NCBI RefSeq assembly: GCF_900163785.1
Contig: NZ_FUKN01000008.1
Coordinates: 20,935 to 84,934 of the forward strand
DNA: 64,000 nt
Reading direction: 5' to 3'
Source: Psychrobacter sp. JB385
GTDB taxonomy: Bacteria; Pseudomonadota; Gammaproteobacteria; Pseudomonadales; Moraxellaceae
Below, in pieces: positions 28,947-37,987 of the stretch; the first letter of the stretch is position 1; each line of letters opens with the position of its first letter. The notes under the pieces are model-generated. The model saw only the letters and a program-made list of their open reading frames with translations, was not told where the DNA came from and searched no databases. The translations under genes and the position numbers were made by a program.

Positions 28947-29651
28947 ATGCATAACGAGCAAATTTTGATTGTTGAAGATGAACCTGCGATTCGTGAAATG
29001 GTGGTCATGACGTTAGAGATGGCTGGGTTTGATAGTCTGCAAGCCGCAGATGTGTCAGAGGCGCATCAACAAGTCGTGGATCATAGACCCGCACTAATTC
29101 TGCTAGACTGGATGTTGCCAGGTGATAAGAGCGGCGTGGATTTTTGTCGTATGCTAAAAAATGATGATCTGCTCTCTGAAATTCCCGTCATTATGCTGAC
29201 AGCCAAGAGCGAAGAAGACAGTAAGGTTCATGGTTTGGACGCTGGTGCTGACGATTATATGACCAAGCCGTTTTCGACGCGCGAACTTATCTCTAGAATC
29301 AAAGCGGTGCTGCGACGTAGTAATGCACTGAGTAATGACAAGTCTATCGAAGTTGGCAAGCTCAGTTTAGACCCAAGAAGCCAACGCGTGACAGTGGCGG
29401 GGAAAGTGGTTGAATTGGGCCCTACGGAATATCGGTTATTGGCATTTTTTATGAGTCATCCAGAGCGCGCCTATACGCGCACACAGCTATTAGATCAAGT
29501 ATGGGGCGGCAACGTCTATATTGAGGACAGAACCATTGATGTTCATATTAAGCGTCTGCGTACCATATTAAGACCTTACGACTGTGATACATTGATACAG
29601 ACCGTACGCGGTACAGGTTATCGATTTTCTAATATCATTACGCCGACATAA
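28947..29651 (+). CDS. phoB: Phosphate regulon response regulator PhoB
   Basis: PhoB activates phosphate-starvation genes when phosphorylated by PhoR. The 234-residue protein has a receiver domain (acidic pair Glu10-Asp11, phosphoacceptor Asp54 in LLDWMLPG, Thr in MLTAKS, Lys in MTKPFS) and a C-terminal OmpR-type winged helix (about 135-230, ending RTVRGTGYRF). It sits under a clear Pho box and is followed by phoR after 71 bases. Confidence 0.96.
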   Translation: MHNEQILIVEDEPAIREMVVMTLEMAGFDSLQAADVSEAHQQVVDHRPALILLDWMLPGDKSGVDFCRMLKNDDLLSEIPVIMLTAKSEEDSKVHGLDAGADDYMTKPFSTRELISRIKAVLRRSNALSNDKSIEVGKLSLDPRSQRVTVAGKVVELGPTEYRLLAFFMSHPERAYTRTQLLDQVWGGNVYIEDRTIDVHIKRLRTILRPYDCDTLIQTVRGTGYRFSNIITPT

Positions 29652-29722
29652 TTCGCCATGCTTAGAAATCTCAGGGCAGGCGCCACTCAAGATGACGCAG
29701 CAAAAAGTAGTAGGGATGATGA

Positions 29723-30808
29723 ATGAGCAAAATAATGACAAAGAATAATCAACAAAATCTATCAGGGTTCGTTTCTGAACAACACGCCTCAGATCAACTG
29801 ACAAAAATAAGAAGCGCCTTATTGGCCTTACGAGATGCTGTGATTTTGCTCAATCAAGATGACAATGTGGAGTGGTGGAATCAGGCTGCTCAGGATTTAT
29901 TGTCATTAAAAGTAGACGATGCAGGCAAAAGTATTTTTGATTTTATTCGAGTACCTGAGTTTCGTCAGTACTATCAAGCGACCACAGCGACCCTCAGTGA
30001 GGGCGTGCATATAGAATCTTGGCAAGATCCCAAGCGCTACTTAAAATGTGAACTCACGCCTTTTGGTGACCAGAAGCTTCTGATTATCTATGATGTGACA
30101 CGCTTGCAGCATCTAGAAGAGATGCGCCGCGACTTTGTGGCAAATGTCTCGCACGAATTACGTACCCCGCTGACGGTGATGATGGGCTACTTAGAGAACT
30201 TCTCAGATCAGCCAGACATGCCGCCGCATTGGCGACGTGGGTTTGAGCTTATGACTCAGCAAACAGCACGTATGAATAGAATCGTGAATGATTTATTGTT
30301 GTTGTCTCGAATTGAAATCGAGGAAACTCGCGAGCTCAACTATATTGATATGACCAAACTACTGACCCATGTATATGATGATGCGCAAGCATACAACCAA
30401 GCATACGGGCATATCATCCATTTGCACATAGATACTTATGATGGGCTATATGGTTCTGAGATGTACCTAAACAGCGCTTTATCTAACCTTGTGATCAACG
30501 CCATTAAGTACACGCCTAAGGGTGGCAATATAACCATTAGCTGGACAAAAACCTCAGAAGGCTGCCGGTTTGCTGTAGAAGACAACGGTATTGGCATTGC
30601 AGCAGAGCACATTGCTCGTCTCACGGAGCGCTTTTATCGTATCGATAAAGGACGCAGCCGAGCCACAGGAGGGACAGGATTGGGTCTGGCTATTGTAAAA
30701 CACGTTTTGTATCAACACGAAGCCAGTTTGCAAATCGAGTCCATAGAAGGGGCGGGGTCGACATTCAGTGTGGTCTTCCCAGCGGCTTACGTCCACACGG
30801 CCTCTTGA
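29723..30808 (+). CDS. phoR: PhoR-type sensor histidine kinase lacking membrane segments
   Basis: The 361-residue kinase has a PAS domain (about residues 28-128), a HisKA helix with the phosphorylated His144 in NVSHELRTPLT, and a HATPase domain with N box (LVINAIKYTP), G1 (DNGIGI), F box (ERFYR) and G2 (GGTGLGLAIV). Position next to phoB and the PAS-HisKA order identify PhoR. Unlike E. coli PhoR there is no hydrophobic N-terminal segment, and the 71 bases after phoB leave no room for one. It would therefore be cytoplasmic or membrane-attached through a partner. Confidence 0.9.
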   Translation: MSKIMTKNNQQNLSGFVSEQHASDQLTKIRSALLALRDAVILLNQDDNVEWWNQAAQDLLSLKVDDAGKSIFDFIRVPEFRQYYQATTATLSEGVHIESWQDPKRYLKCELTPFGDQKLLIIYDVTRLQHLEEMRRDFVANVSHELRTPLTVMMGYLENFSDQPDMPPHWRRGFELMTQQTARMNRIVNDLLLLSRIEIEETRELNYIDMTKLLTHVYDDAQAYNQAYGHIIHLHIDTYDGLYGSEMYLNSALSNLVINAIKYTPKGGNITISWTKTSEGCRFAVEDNGIGIAAEHIARLTERFYRIDKGRSRATGGTGLGLAIVKHVLYQHEASLQIESIEGAGSTFSVVFPAAYVHTAS

Positions 30809-30863
30809 TGCTATCTATCCCCGCTGCTGCCTATCGTATTGTTGTAAACAAACGCTATAGACC

Positions 30864-31454
30864 TCACTCTTTTTGCATGAGTGGATAGGGATTGACCGCA
30901 CTACCATTGATATAAATGCCATAATGCAGATGAGGTGGCGTGCCTTTAGCATTGCCGCTATCACCAACATAGCCAATAATGTCTCCAGCATTGACCCAGT
31001 CATTGGGAGAGATATCGGCATAGTCTTCTAAATGTGCGTAGTAATGTCCAGCGCCACCTGGCCCGACAACGACGACGACGCGACCGCCCAAATTATTATT
31101 CCCCACTTTGCTGACAATCCCTTGCGTCGTTGATTGTATTGGTGTGCCCCTTGGCGCAAAAATATCAATCCCTTCATGGGTGCGGCCTTGACTGCGTGCC
31201 GCGCCCCATGTATCAGTCAGTCCTTGCTCTGGTAGGGGGGTGGGTAAACTGTTTTCAGCAGGAGGGTCTTGTTGCAATAGGCTCAATTGCTGCCATTTTG
31301 CCATCACAAAAGATTGAGTTTGTTGGCTGATGGTTGGCAATAATCGATCGAATACAAGTAATAGTGCTAATAGGACAACCGCTTTAATCAACACGCTGAG
31401 CACACGGCTTATCACTGTCGGGCGGGGTGGCGGGCTGCTGTCATTCGGTTGCAT
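30864..31454 (-). CDS. M23-family metallopeptidase, membrane-anchored
   Basis: The 196-residue protein has one N-terminal membrane helix (about residues 20-42) and a periplasmic M23/LytM domain. Zinc ligands are visible as HEGID (His-x-x-x-Asp) and HLHYG (His-x-His). It probably cuts peptidoglycan cross-links, or acts as an endopeptidase regulator. ATG at 31454 has GAGG 5 bases upstream. It converges with phoR with about 55 bases between them. Confidence 0.9.
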   Translation of the reverse strand: MQPNDSSPPPRPTVISRVLSVLIKAVVLLALLLVFDRLLPTISQQTQSFVMAKWQQLSLLQQDPPAENSLPTPLPEQGLTDTWGAARSQGRTHEGIDIFAPRGTPIQSTTQGIVSKVGNNNLGGRVVVVVGPGGAGHYYAHLEDYADISPNDWVNAGDIIGYVGDSGNAKGTPPHLHYGIYINGSAVNPYPLMQKE

Positions 31455-31607
31455 CAATACCTCTTTTTTTATTATAGGGCGTTTATACTAGTATAGGGAG
31501 CTTATCGGTTTACGTGTGTATCGCATTGTTATATCAGTGTTTTAACCCCATAACGGACTTGATGATTTTAAAAGGCAATGGTTATATATAGGGATGGGTC
31601 ATACTTT

Positions 31608-32309
31608 ATGACAGAGGTTTTCAACAACGTAAATACCGCATTGGTGATCGATACCGAAACCGATCAAGGGCGTGACCCAAGACCCATCCAAGTGGCGACT
31701 ATCAATGTCGCAACTGGTTTTGAGTGGATGAAATACTTTAATAGCGGTCGCACTATCTCGCCTATTGTCATCAAAGTACACGGTATCACCGATGATGATG
31801 TGGCAGGGCTTGAGCGCTTTAATTTGGCTGAATTTGAATTACCAGAGTATCTGATTGGTCATAATGTGCGTTTTGATTGGCGAGTGATAGGTAGTCCGTC
31901 TGCCAAGCTGATTTGTACGGTTAGATTGGCGCGTGTGGCTTTTCCAGAATGGCGTGCTTATGGGCAGTCTAGGTGTATCGAGCAGCTACTTGGTAGAGAA
32001 GAGGCAAGCCTTATGACCATTGCCGCTCACGACGCGCTTGGTGATGCTCGTATGTGTCATTTGCTGTATCAAGCCTGCTGTGAGCGCTTAGGGATTGCAC
32101 CGACAGATTTTGCCGCCGCTCATGCGATTGCTAATAAAGCCAATCCCGTCAGTAAAATGCCGTTTGGTAAACATAAAGGCACGCCAATCAAAGACGTACC
32201 TATTAGCTATGTAAAATGGATGCTCGGCAATATTCATAATATGCAGCCATCACTGTATTCGGCGTTAAAAAAACGTATAGAAGCAGAAAAAATTAAAAAT
32301 GTTGAGTAA
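31608..32309 (+). CDS. DnaQ-like 3'-5' exonuclease with DUF3820 domain
   Basis: The protein of about 233 residues has the DEDDh exonuclease motifs: ExoI VIDTETD, ExoII HNVRFDWR, and ExoIII AAHDALGDAR. The C-terminus (about residues 180-205, KMPFGKHKGTPIKDVPISYVKWML) is a DUF3820 domain, as seen in some ExoX-like nucleases. ATG at 31608 places the active site near the N-terminus as in E. coli ExoX; the frame could begin at 31578. It probably degrades single-stranded DNA or 3' ends in repair. Confidence 0.87.
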   Translation: MTEVFNNVNTALVIDTETDQGRDPRPIQVATINVATGFEWMKYFNSGRTISPIVIKVHGITDDDVAGLERFNLAEFELPEYLIGHNVRFDWRVIGSPSAKLICTVRLARVAFPEWRAYGQSRCIEQLLGREEASLMTIAAHDALGDARMCHLLYQACCERLGIAPTDFAAAHAIANKANPVSKMPFGKHKGTPIKDVPISYVKWMLGNIHNMQPSLYSALKKRIEAEKIKNVE

Positions 32310-32574
32310 TGAAAAATTCGTCGATAAATATTGCATCTTCATTGAGGTAAACTATATAAGTTGCTACTACTTCACTTTCTTTAAGTAAATTCATCGTTAA
32401 GCTGGTGGCATAGATAGGGTGATGTTTAGTTTGAATATTGTGCTCGATTTTCCAAGCACCACTGGATAAGGTTTCTAGTGGGTAAGTTAAGTCTAAATCC
32501 TTTTCAGTGTTATTTCGTAGTAACGCATCTAAATGTGACCTTGCAACTTCAATGAAACATATATGTTTTTGCAT
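32293..32574 (-). CDS. Small protein of unknown function
   Basis: A 93-residue protein with no signal peptide, membrane helix or motif I recognise; it looks like a small alpha/beta protein. A good AGGG ribosome site lies 6 bases upstream, and the start is 8 bases after the stop of the alpha/beta hydrolase on the same strand, so it is likely translated from the same message. Its 3' end overlaps the convergent exonuclease gene by 17 bases. Confidence 0.65.
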   Translation of the reverse strand: MQKHICFIEVARSHLDALLRNNTEKDLDLTYPLETLSSGAWKIEHNIQTKHHPIYATSLTMNLLKESEVVATYIVYLNEDAIFIDEFFITQHF

Positions 32575-32582
32575 AAAATACC

Positions 32583-33530
32583 CTACTCATCTTTGATTAA
32601 CCAATCCACCGCCATTTGCCATAACTCTGGCGCTTTGGCATAAGTTTTACTACTAAAGTAACGCATGTGCCCGATGCTATCGACACCAAAATCTTTGGGG
32701 TTTAAAAAGCGTTTTTCGACAGGCATTGCCGTAAACACTCGTGTCATGTCATCTATGTTTTTACTATTGGCGATATCATCATCACTAAAGCCAAGCCACA
32801 ATGCTGGCATGCCAAGCTCATCATAAAAATGCGTGTGTATGCTGTTGCCAAATGCGGTCTTAATATAGCCTGCGCCATTGCACCATTCACGCCATTGTCT
32901 CGCCACGTCGCGCGGTAACGGCTCACCCATACCGATTTTGTCCGAAGGCGTGTAGCCTAAAGTTAGATTGGTCAGTGGAATAAAGGCATCCATAAAACCC
33001 ATGGCTTTGAGCTTGTAAGGCATGGCCATATTTTTGATACGACCTGAAGAACAAGCCACGTTAAAGACGGACGTGATGCATTTATGGTTGGACATCAAGC
33101 CAATCAATTGACCACCTGCGCTATGACCAACCAAATGATAAGTCGCGTCAGCAAATTCATCTTGCAATGCATCGAGCACAGCTGGCATGTCATGGCGACC
33201 CCAGCTGATGAGTGAGGCATCACATTTTGCCAAATTGATTGACAGTGACTCGCCAATCCCTTCATTATCGAAGGTCAACACGCCAAAGCCATGACTTGCT
33301 AGATACGTTGCAAAATTGTGATAAAACTGCCGCTTGATACCCGTTGCAGGGCCGATCATAACGGCTCTTTTTACCTCTGTATTGGGACGATACACTGTCG
33401 CTGCTAAGGGTTGATTGCGCTCAGTCATGATGGTTAAGGCATAGGTGTCGATATCAGAACTCGTATTGAGAAGGCTGTTATTCATATGGTTTTTTTGTTC
33501 GCTATAAGATGTTGTTCGCTGGCTGTCCAT
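32583..33530 (-). CDS. Alpha/beta hydrolase (serine hydrolase)
   Basis: The 315-residue protein has the hydrolase nucleophile elbow GHSAGG (about residues 150-155), an oxyanion region near IGPATGIKRQFY, the cap segment, and the C-terminal catalytic His in DSIGHMRYF. It belongs to the COG4757-like group of predicted hydrolases. ATG at 33530 has GAGG 6 bases upstream and is preferred over 33542. The substrate is unknown. It precedes the small gene at 32574. Confidence 0.85.
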   Translation of the reverse strand: MDSQRTTSYSEQKNHMNNSLLNTSSDIDTYALTIMTERNQPLAATVYRPNTEVKRAVMIGPATGIKRQFYHNFATYLASHGFGVLTFDNEGIGESLSINLAKCDASLISWGRHDMPAVLDALQDEFADATYHLVGHSAGGQLIGLMSNHKCITSVFNVACSSGRIKNMAMPYKLKAMGFMDAFIPLTNLTLGYTPSDKIGMGEPLPRDVARQWREWCNGAGYIKTAFGNSIHTHFYDELGMPALWLGFSDDDIANSKNIDDMTRVFTAMPVEKRFLNPKDFGVDSIGHMRYFSSKTYAKAPELWQMAVDWLIKDE

Positions 33531-33859
33531 GCTGTACCTCACTGGTTTTTATTGTTTTTAGAGCTAAATTAGCTGTGTTTATCTGACATAATGTATCAAC
33601 ACTCAAATGCTATAGTTACGTCAGGATAAAGCGTTGCTACTGTGTGATCATATCGCTTATGTTAAGATAAATGCTGGTCAGCAAAGCAGCCAAATATGAC
33701 TTCCAAGTTCTATTGGGTTTATCTTCAAAAAATAATCCATAAAACTTTAAATGAACGCTTATTTTAGACAATAAAAATATGCTTAGACTCTAATAAATAC
33801 GTAATAATAAGCACATACACTGAATAAAAGACAATCGAGATAAACACTAAGGAAGCAGT
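33531..33859. other. Divergent intergenic region
   Basis: About 330 AT-rich bases between the divergent hydrolase and LOG-family genes. Promoters are expected, but no signal stands out and no gene is seen. Confidence 0.35.
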
Positions 33860-34543
33860 ATGCAAATGAACATTAACAATGACACTTACGAAGTAATCAC
33901 TAGCCAAGACATCAATAATATTGAGCAAGCGGTAGATAAATCGGCATTGTCCATGCCATTGGTAGCGGTCTATTGCGGCTCACGTTTGGGTAATAGCGAA
34001 GTCTATGAGCAGGCCGCACGCGAGCTTGGTACGGCGTTGGCAGAAAATGGCTTAGGTTTGGTTTACGGTGGCGCTAGTATTGGGCTAATGGGTGCTGTTG
34101 CGGATGAAGTCATCCAAAACGGTGCACAAGCGGTTGGGGTCATTCCAACGTTTATGCTCAAGCACGAAATCGCACACGAACAACTGACCCGTCTACATTT
34201 GACGGATACCATGCACACCCGTAAGACCATCATGGCAGAGTACGCCGATGCCTTTATTACGTTGCCAGGTGGTCTGGGTACGCTAGAAGAAATCATGGAG
34301 ATCGCCACATGGCGTCAGTTGTACCAACACGAAAAGCCGATGATTATTCTAAACATCAACGGTTTTTATGATCGCATGATTGAACATCTAAAACATACTA
34401 CTGAGCAAGGCTTTATGAAGCAAGAAGACCTAGATCGTTTGGTGGTTTGTAACACCATTGATGACGCCATTGATTTACTCAAAACCGTGGTAAAAATAAA
34501 TGATGACGTAGATACAGAAAAAATGGCGGGTAGCGAAAGCTGA
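33860..34543 (+). CDS. LOG-family nucleotide phosphoribohydrolase
   Basis: The 227-residue protein has the Rossmann-type LOG fold: AVYCGSRLGN, LVYGGASIGLMG, the MHTRKTIM segment, and the signature PGGLGTLEE (about residues 134-142) with the catalytic Glu. Characterised relatives remove ribose 5-phosphate from AMP or cytokinin nucleotides. A role in purine-nucleotide turnover is an inference. AAGGAAG precedes the ATG. It carries about 30 extra N-terminal residues. Confidence 0.9.
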   Translation: MQMNINNDTYEVITSQDINNIEQAVDKSALSMPLVAVYCGSRLGNSEVYEQAARELGTALAENGLGLVYGGASIGLMGAVADEVIQNGAQAVGVIPTFMLKHEIAHEQLTRLHLTDTMHTRKTIMAEYADAFITLPGGLGTLEEIMEIATWRQLYQHEKPMIILNINGFYDRMIEHLKHTTEQGFMKQEDLDRLVVCNTIDDAIDLLKTVVKINDDVDTEKMAGSES

Positions 34544-34612
34544 TATTTTTGACCAATGCTACAGACAAGGATAAAAAGCATTGTCTGATTGCGGCATAAA
34601 AAAATATGAAGT

Positions 34613-34654
34613 AAAAAAAGGAGTCACTAACCATTGGTTAATGACTCCTTTTTT
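34613..34654. terminator. Bidirectional terminator
   Basis: Stem ggagtca-taacc/ggtta-tgactcc with a short loop, A run before and T run after, between the LOG gene and the convergent oxidoreductase gene. Confidence 0.92.
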
Positions 34655-34670
34655 ATGTTTCAAACAAACA

Positions 34671-36272
34671 CTAAGGAGTGCTGGTAGGCGTCTCATCAAG
34701 AGAAGAGGCGTCATCCGATGACAAACTATTCAAAGTGGCTTCGCGGATACCATGATTCACATGAGCCATCGCTTGTGGAAACCCACGCTCGCAAGCCAAG
34801 GTGCGGGCAACCTTATCAATCGCTAGGCTGTCATTATGTACCAAGTAAGACCATTCATGCGCATAACGATCTCGGTTCACCTGCGTATCGTTATCGATTA
34901 AACCAAGGTTCGTCAATTCATCAACGATTTGATCTGCTGCAATCAAGGTTGAGGACGCTTTGACATTTTCGGCACGTGCATAGCGTATGTTTGAGTATAG
35001 GCTCACATCAGCCACTCGCAAAGTATCGTCTTCACCAGGGATTTGTTGACCGCCATAAAGTGCATTGCCAACGGTGCGTGCGCTATTGAATGTCGGTACA
35101 AACTCAGCCACATAGTCAATGGCTTGCTGGCTACGCGCTTGAAGCGGGGTCTTGTCCCAGCCATCGTCAATGTAATGCACGTATTGCTGAGGCAGCTTAG
35201 GCTGGGCACTGTCTTCACTAGATGCGACCAAGCCATCATCGAATAGCGTGATAAATTTACTCATACCATGGATTTGAAAATAACCATCTGGATAAGGGGT
35301 TAATTGAGCCATACCCTCTGGCGTACCACGATTGCCGTAGATGATAATTTCTGGTATCTGACCGCCCGTTTCTTTCCAACGGGTAATATAAGAAGATTTG
35401 AACTCGACCATGCGTGTTACCTTCACGCCGACCATATCATCGATGACGCCTGTGCGAAAGCCGCAAGCATTGATCAAATAATCCACTTCGATAGAATCTG
35501 ATGCTTCTGAGTCCGCTGCTTGTTGATCATGTGCGTGTTGGTAGTCGATACGCCATTTGGTGACATGGTGATCAGCATTGGTGCAATTCTCACAATCAAC
35601 AGGCAAGACTTGCTTGACTTGAGTATTCGTAAAGACATGGGCATGCTCATAATCGTCTAGTGCCAATTGGGCGGAAGCTGCGAGACGAAAAATATTCCAG
35701 CCATATTCTTGTACGACAATGAGTGGAAACTTCACTTTATCTAAGTCCAAATATTTTGCAACCGGTATCATCCACTCATCGACCGTACTGGGTATGGCAA
35801 CTTGTTCGCGTTCAGACAGTGCAATTAGCTGGTCGTGGCTATAGAGTTGATAATAGTTTTCAGGTTCGCCTAAGACTTTATTATTGCTATCTTGAGCAAT
35901 CAGTTCGCGATACGCATTGGTCAAGATATCGAGACGCGGTAGCAAATCTTCAGGAGACCCTTCATCACGAGTGGGGACAGCAAACACCGTTGGACGGACA
36001 TCGATGGTATAAGGATAAAGGCGCAAAATATCGATACATTGTTTGAGCAATGCCACGCAGTCTTCATCTGGGATTTCGCGATATAAGTTACCACCTGCAT
36101 GCAAATGACACATGGGCGGACCATCAATCAGCGATTTGTTTTTTTCAAATAAGTAAGTTTCAAGGCCTAGGGCAGCCAAACGAATGGCAATGGTAGCACC
36201 TGCCGTGCCACCACCGAGAATGCCAACGCGTTTTGGCGTTGAGACAGAGTTTTTGGTCAAAGTGTGAGTCAT
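34671..36272 (-). CDS. FAD-dependent oxidoreductase, unknown substrate
   Basis: The 533-residue protein begins with a Rossmann FAD-binding motif (GILGGGTAGATIA, about residues 17-29) and a Glu ending strand 2 (LFEKN). Further blocks are PPMCHLHAGGNLYREI, the second nucleotide-contacting INACGFRTG, and ANVKASST near the C-terminus. It belongs with DAO- or halogenase-like flavoproteins, but the W-x-W-x-I-P halogenase motif is not evident, so I do not call a halogenase. No signal peptide. It is monocistronic. Confidence 0.78.
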   Translation of the reverse strand: MTHTLTKNSVSTPKRVGILGGGTAGATIAIRLAALGLETYLFEKNKSLIDGPPMCHLHAGGNLYREIPDEDCVALLKQCIDILRLYPYTIDVRPTVFAVPTRDEGSPEDLLPRLDILTNAYRELIAQDSNNKVLGEPENYYQLYSHDQLIALSEREQVAIPSTVDEWMIPVAKYLDLDKVKFPLIVVQEYGWNIFRLAASAQLALDDYEHAHVFTNTQVKQVLPVDCENCTNADHHVTKWRIDYQHAHDQQAADSEASDSIEVDYLINACGFRTGVIDDMVGVKVTRMVEFKSSYITRWKETGGQIPEIIIYGNRGTPEGMAQLTPYPDGYFQIHGMSKFITLFDDGLVASSEDSAQPKLPQQYVHYIDDGWDKTPLQARSQQAIDYVAEFVPTFNSARTVGNALYGGQQIPGEDDTLRVADVSLYSNIRYARAENVKASSTLIAADQIVDELTNLGLIDNDTQVNRDRYAHEWSYLVHNDSLAIDKVARTLACERGFPQAMAHVNHGIREATLNSLSSDDASSLDETPTSTP

Positions 36273-36856
36273 TATCGTTATTATGTCCTTAATAGCATCT
36301 ACAACAGAGCATGCTTGGTGTCGTCATTAATCTGATGGTTAAGTTGTTCGATTTCTGATTAGGAAGTTACGGCTGATATGTGTGCAAAGCGCGTTGAGTT
36401 CAACACGTATATTATAAGTAATGAGTATGTTTTTATAATGAAGTTGCGCTACATTTCTATAAGGATATTCTACAAAAAAATGCCGCCAAAAAGATGGCAA
36501 ATACGTAAGTAGATACATGAGTTTTGTCAGTGGAGTGCTGTAATCTAGGACAGATTATATCAAGTGACAAAAAGACTAAGTCGCAATAAGACTAAGTAGC
36601 AATAAAATAATGCATACGAAAAATCACAGCGTCACTGTTATCTATCTGAAAAGCCTCTAGCCGAAAAATCTGGTATTTAATCGTTTTGTAAAATATATTC
36701 ATTTTTGTAAGTTTGTATTATGAGAATCATCGCGTTGAAACGCAATATGCTATATTTATGGCGCTTAACGACATTCTAGCCTCATTATTTATTGATGGTC
36801 ACATCAAACTAAAAAGGCTCGATAAAATTTATTATTAAAATTACAAGGAAGTGGTC
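36273..36856. other. AT-rich intergenic region with tandem repeat and Fur-like site
   Basis: About 580 bases. It holds a 16-bp tandem duplication, AAGACTAAGT(c/a)GCAAT (36572-36587 and 36588-36603), and a 19-base stretch at 36716-36734 matching 12 of 19 positions of the Fur consensus. The latter is weak. No gene is seen. Confidence 0.4.
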
Positions 36857-37291
36857 ATGAAAAATATTATGGTATTATCTGCGTTAACAGGCATATTAGC
36901 ATTAACAGGGTGTACGACTCTAAAGAGTGCGGTTGGAAATGACATGTCAGGCACACATGAGGTGCAAGCGACTAACAATAATACGGCACCTGTTGCGAGC
37001 AAAAATGGCGTCTTGGTCGATGCGACCAATCAAATGACGCTTTATACTTATGATAAAGACAGCATGAACAAATCAGATTGCGGCACAACTTGCCAAGTTT
37101 TATGGCCTATCTTTATGGCGCCAAGTAACGCTAAAGCATCGGGTCAATTCGCTGCGTTCAAGCGTGAAGATGGCAAGTATCAATGGGCAATGAACGGTAA
37201 ACCTTTATACTTCTACGCCAATGATACAAAAGTCGGTGACAAAGATGGTGATGACAAGTTTGATGTTTGGCATGTTATTCCAACGAAATAA
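36857..37291 (+). CDS. COG4315-type lipoprotein
   Basis: The 144-residue protein has a lipoprotein signal with lipobox LTGC (Cys19). It then has two copies of the short Yx(F/W/Y)xxD-type repeat: LYTYDKDS...CGTTCQVLWP and PLYFYANDTKVGD, ending in WHVIPTK. This is the 'secreted repeat of unknown function' family (Lipoprotein_15). The paired cysteines in SDCGTTC may form a disulfide. ATG at 36857 has AAGGAAG 5 bases upstream; the GTG at 36851 is too close to it. Confidence 0.87.
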   Translation: MKNIMVLSALTGILALTGCTTLKSAVGNDMSGTHEVQATNNNTAPVASKNGVLVDATNQMTLYTYDKDSMNKSDCGTTCQVLWPIFMAPSNAKASGQFAAFKREDGKYQWAMNGKPLYFYANDTKVGDKDGDDKFDVWHVIPTK

Positions 37292-37310
37292 AACGCCATA
37301 ACACTGACCT

Positions 37311-37348
37311 AAAAAAAGCAGCCCTATTTTAAAGGCTGCTTTTTTTAT
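37311..37348. terminator. Bidirectional terminator
   Basis: Stem aaaaaaagcagcc/ggctgcttttttt with a 10-base loop, between the lipoprotein gene and the convergent yceI-like gene. Confidence 0.92.
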
Positions 37349-37381
37349 TGTTAGCGAATGCTATCAATAGACCAATTGATC

Positions 37382-37987
37382 TTATTTCGCTTTTTTCTCT
37401 ACCAATTCGCCATCGATTTGGATAGGCACATTGGTAGTGATGCCAGTTGCATAAGCAGTCATACCATAAGCAGCACGATCGATATTACCCGTGGCACGGA
37501 AACCTACGACTGGCTCCTTGGTAAGTGGGCTATTGGCAATTTTGTTCAATGTCACATCTAGCGTCAATGGTTTGGTTTGACCAAGCATGGTGAAGTCACC
37601 CATGACTTTTGCTTGTTGGGGGTTGATAAAAGTGACTTTGGTAGATTTAAACGTCATGGTTGGGTATTTAGCAACGTTAAAAAACTCATCTGTTTTTAGA
37701 TGCTTATCGCGCGCATCCCAGTTGGTATCAATGCTATCGGTCGCAATGGTAAAGTTCATACTGGTTTTGTTTGGCGCTTTGATATCGTAATTCACCATGC
37801 CTTTGACATCACTAAAGTGTCCCATGGTGGTTGAAAACCCCATATGATCAACAGAGAATCCAACACGAGTGTGTGAGTTGTCTAACTGCCATTGGTTCGG
37901 CATTGCTGCACTTGCAAGGCTAGTAGCTGCCAGTACTGAGCTGATTAATAGTGTTTTTGCAGAGTTCTTCATGATAGTCGTGACCAT
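37382..37987 (-). CDS. YceI-family periplasmic protein
   Basis: The 201-residue protein has a signal peptide (cleavage near ASA, about residue 28) followed by the YceI lipocalin-like barrel: WQLDNSHTRVGFSVDHMGFST, FFNVAKYPTMTFKST, GDFTMLGQTKPLTLDV and GFRATGNIDRAAYGM. The family binds polyisoprenoids. ATG at 37987 has AAGGAT 6 bases upstream, while the longer frame to 38029 would add a polar stretch before the signal peptide. Confidence 0.9.
   Translation of the reverse strand: MVTTIMKNSAKTLLISSVLAATSLASAAMPNQWQLDNSHTRVGFSVDHMGFSTTMGHFSDVKGMVNYDIKAPNKTSMNFTIATDSIDTNWDARDKHLKTDEFFNVAKYPTMTFKSTKVTFINPQQAKVMGDFTMLGQTKPLTLDVTLNKIANSPLTKEPVVGFRATGNIDRAAYGMTAYATGITTNVPIQIDGELVEKKAK

Noticed and set aside
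34671..36272. Tryptophan halogenase
   Set aside because: The N-terminal flavin motifs are similar, but the W-x-W-x-I-P motif of flavin halogenases was not seen.
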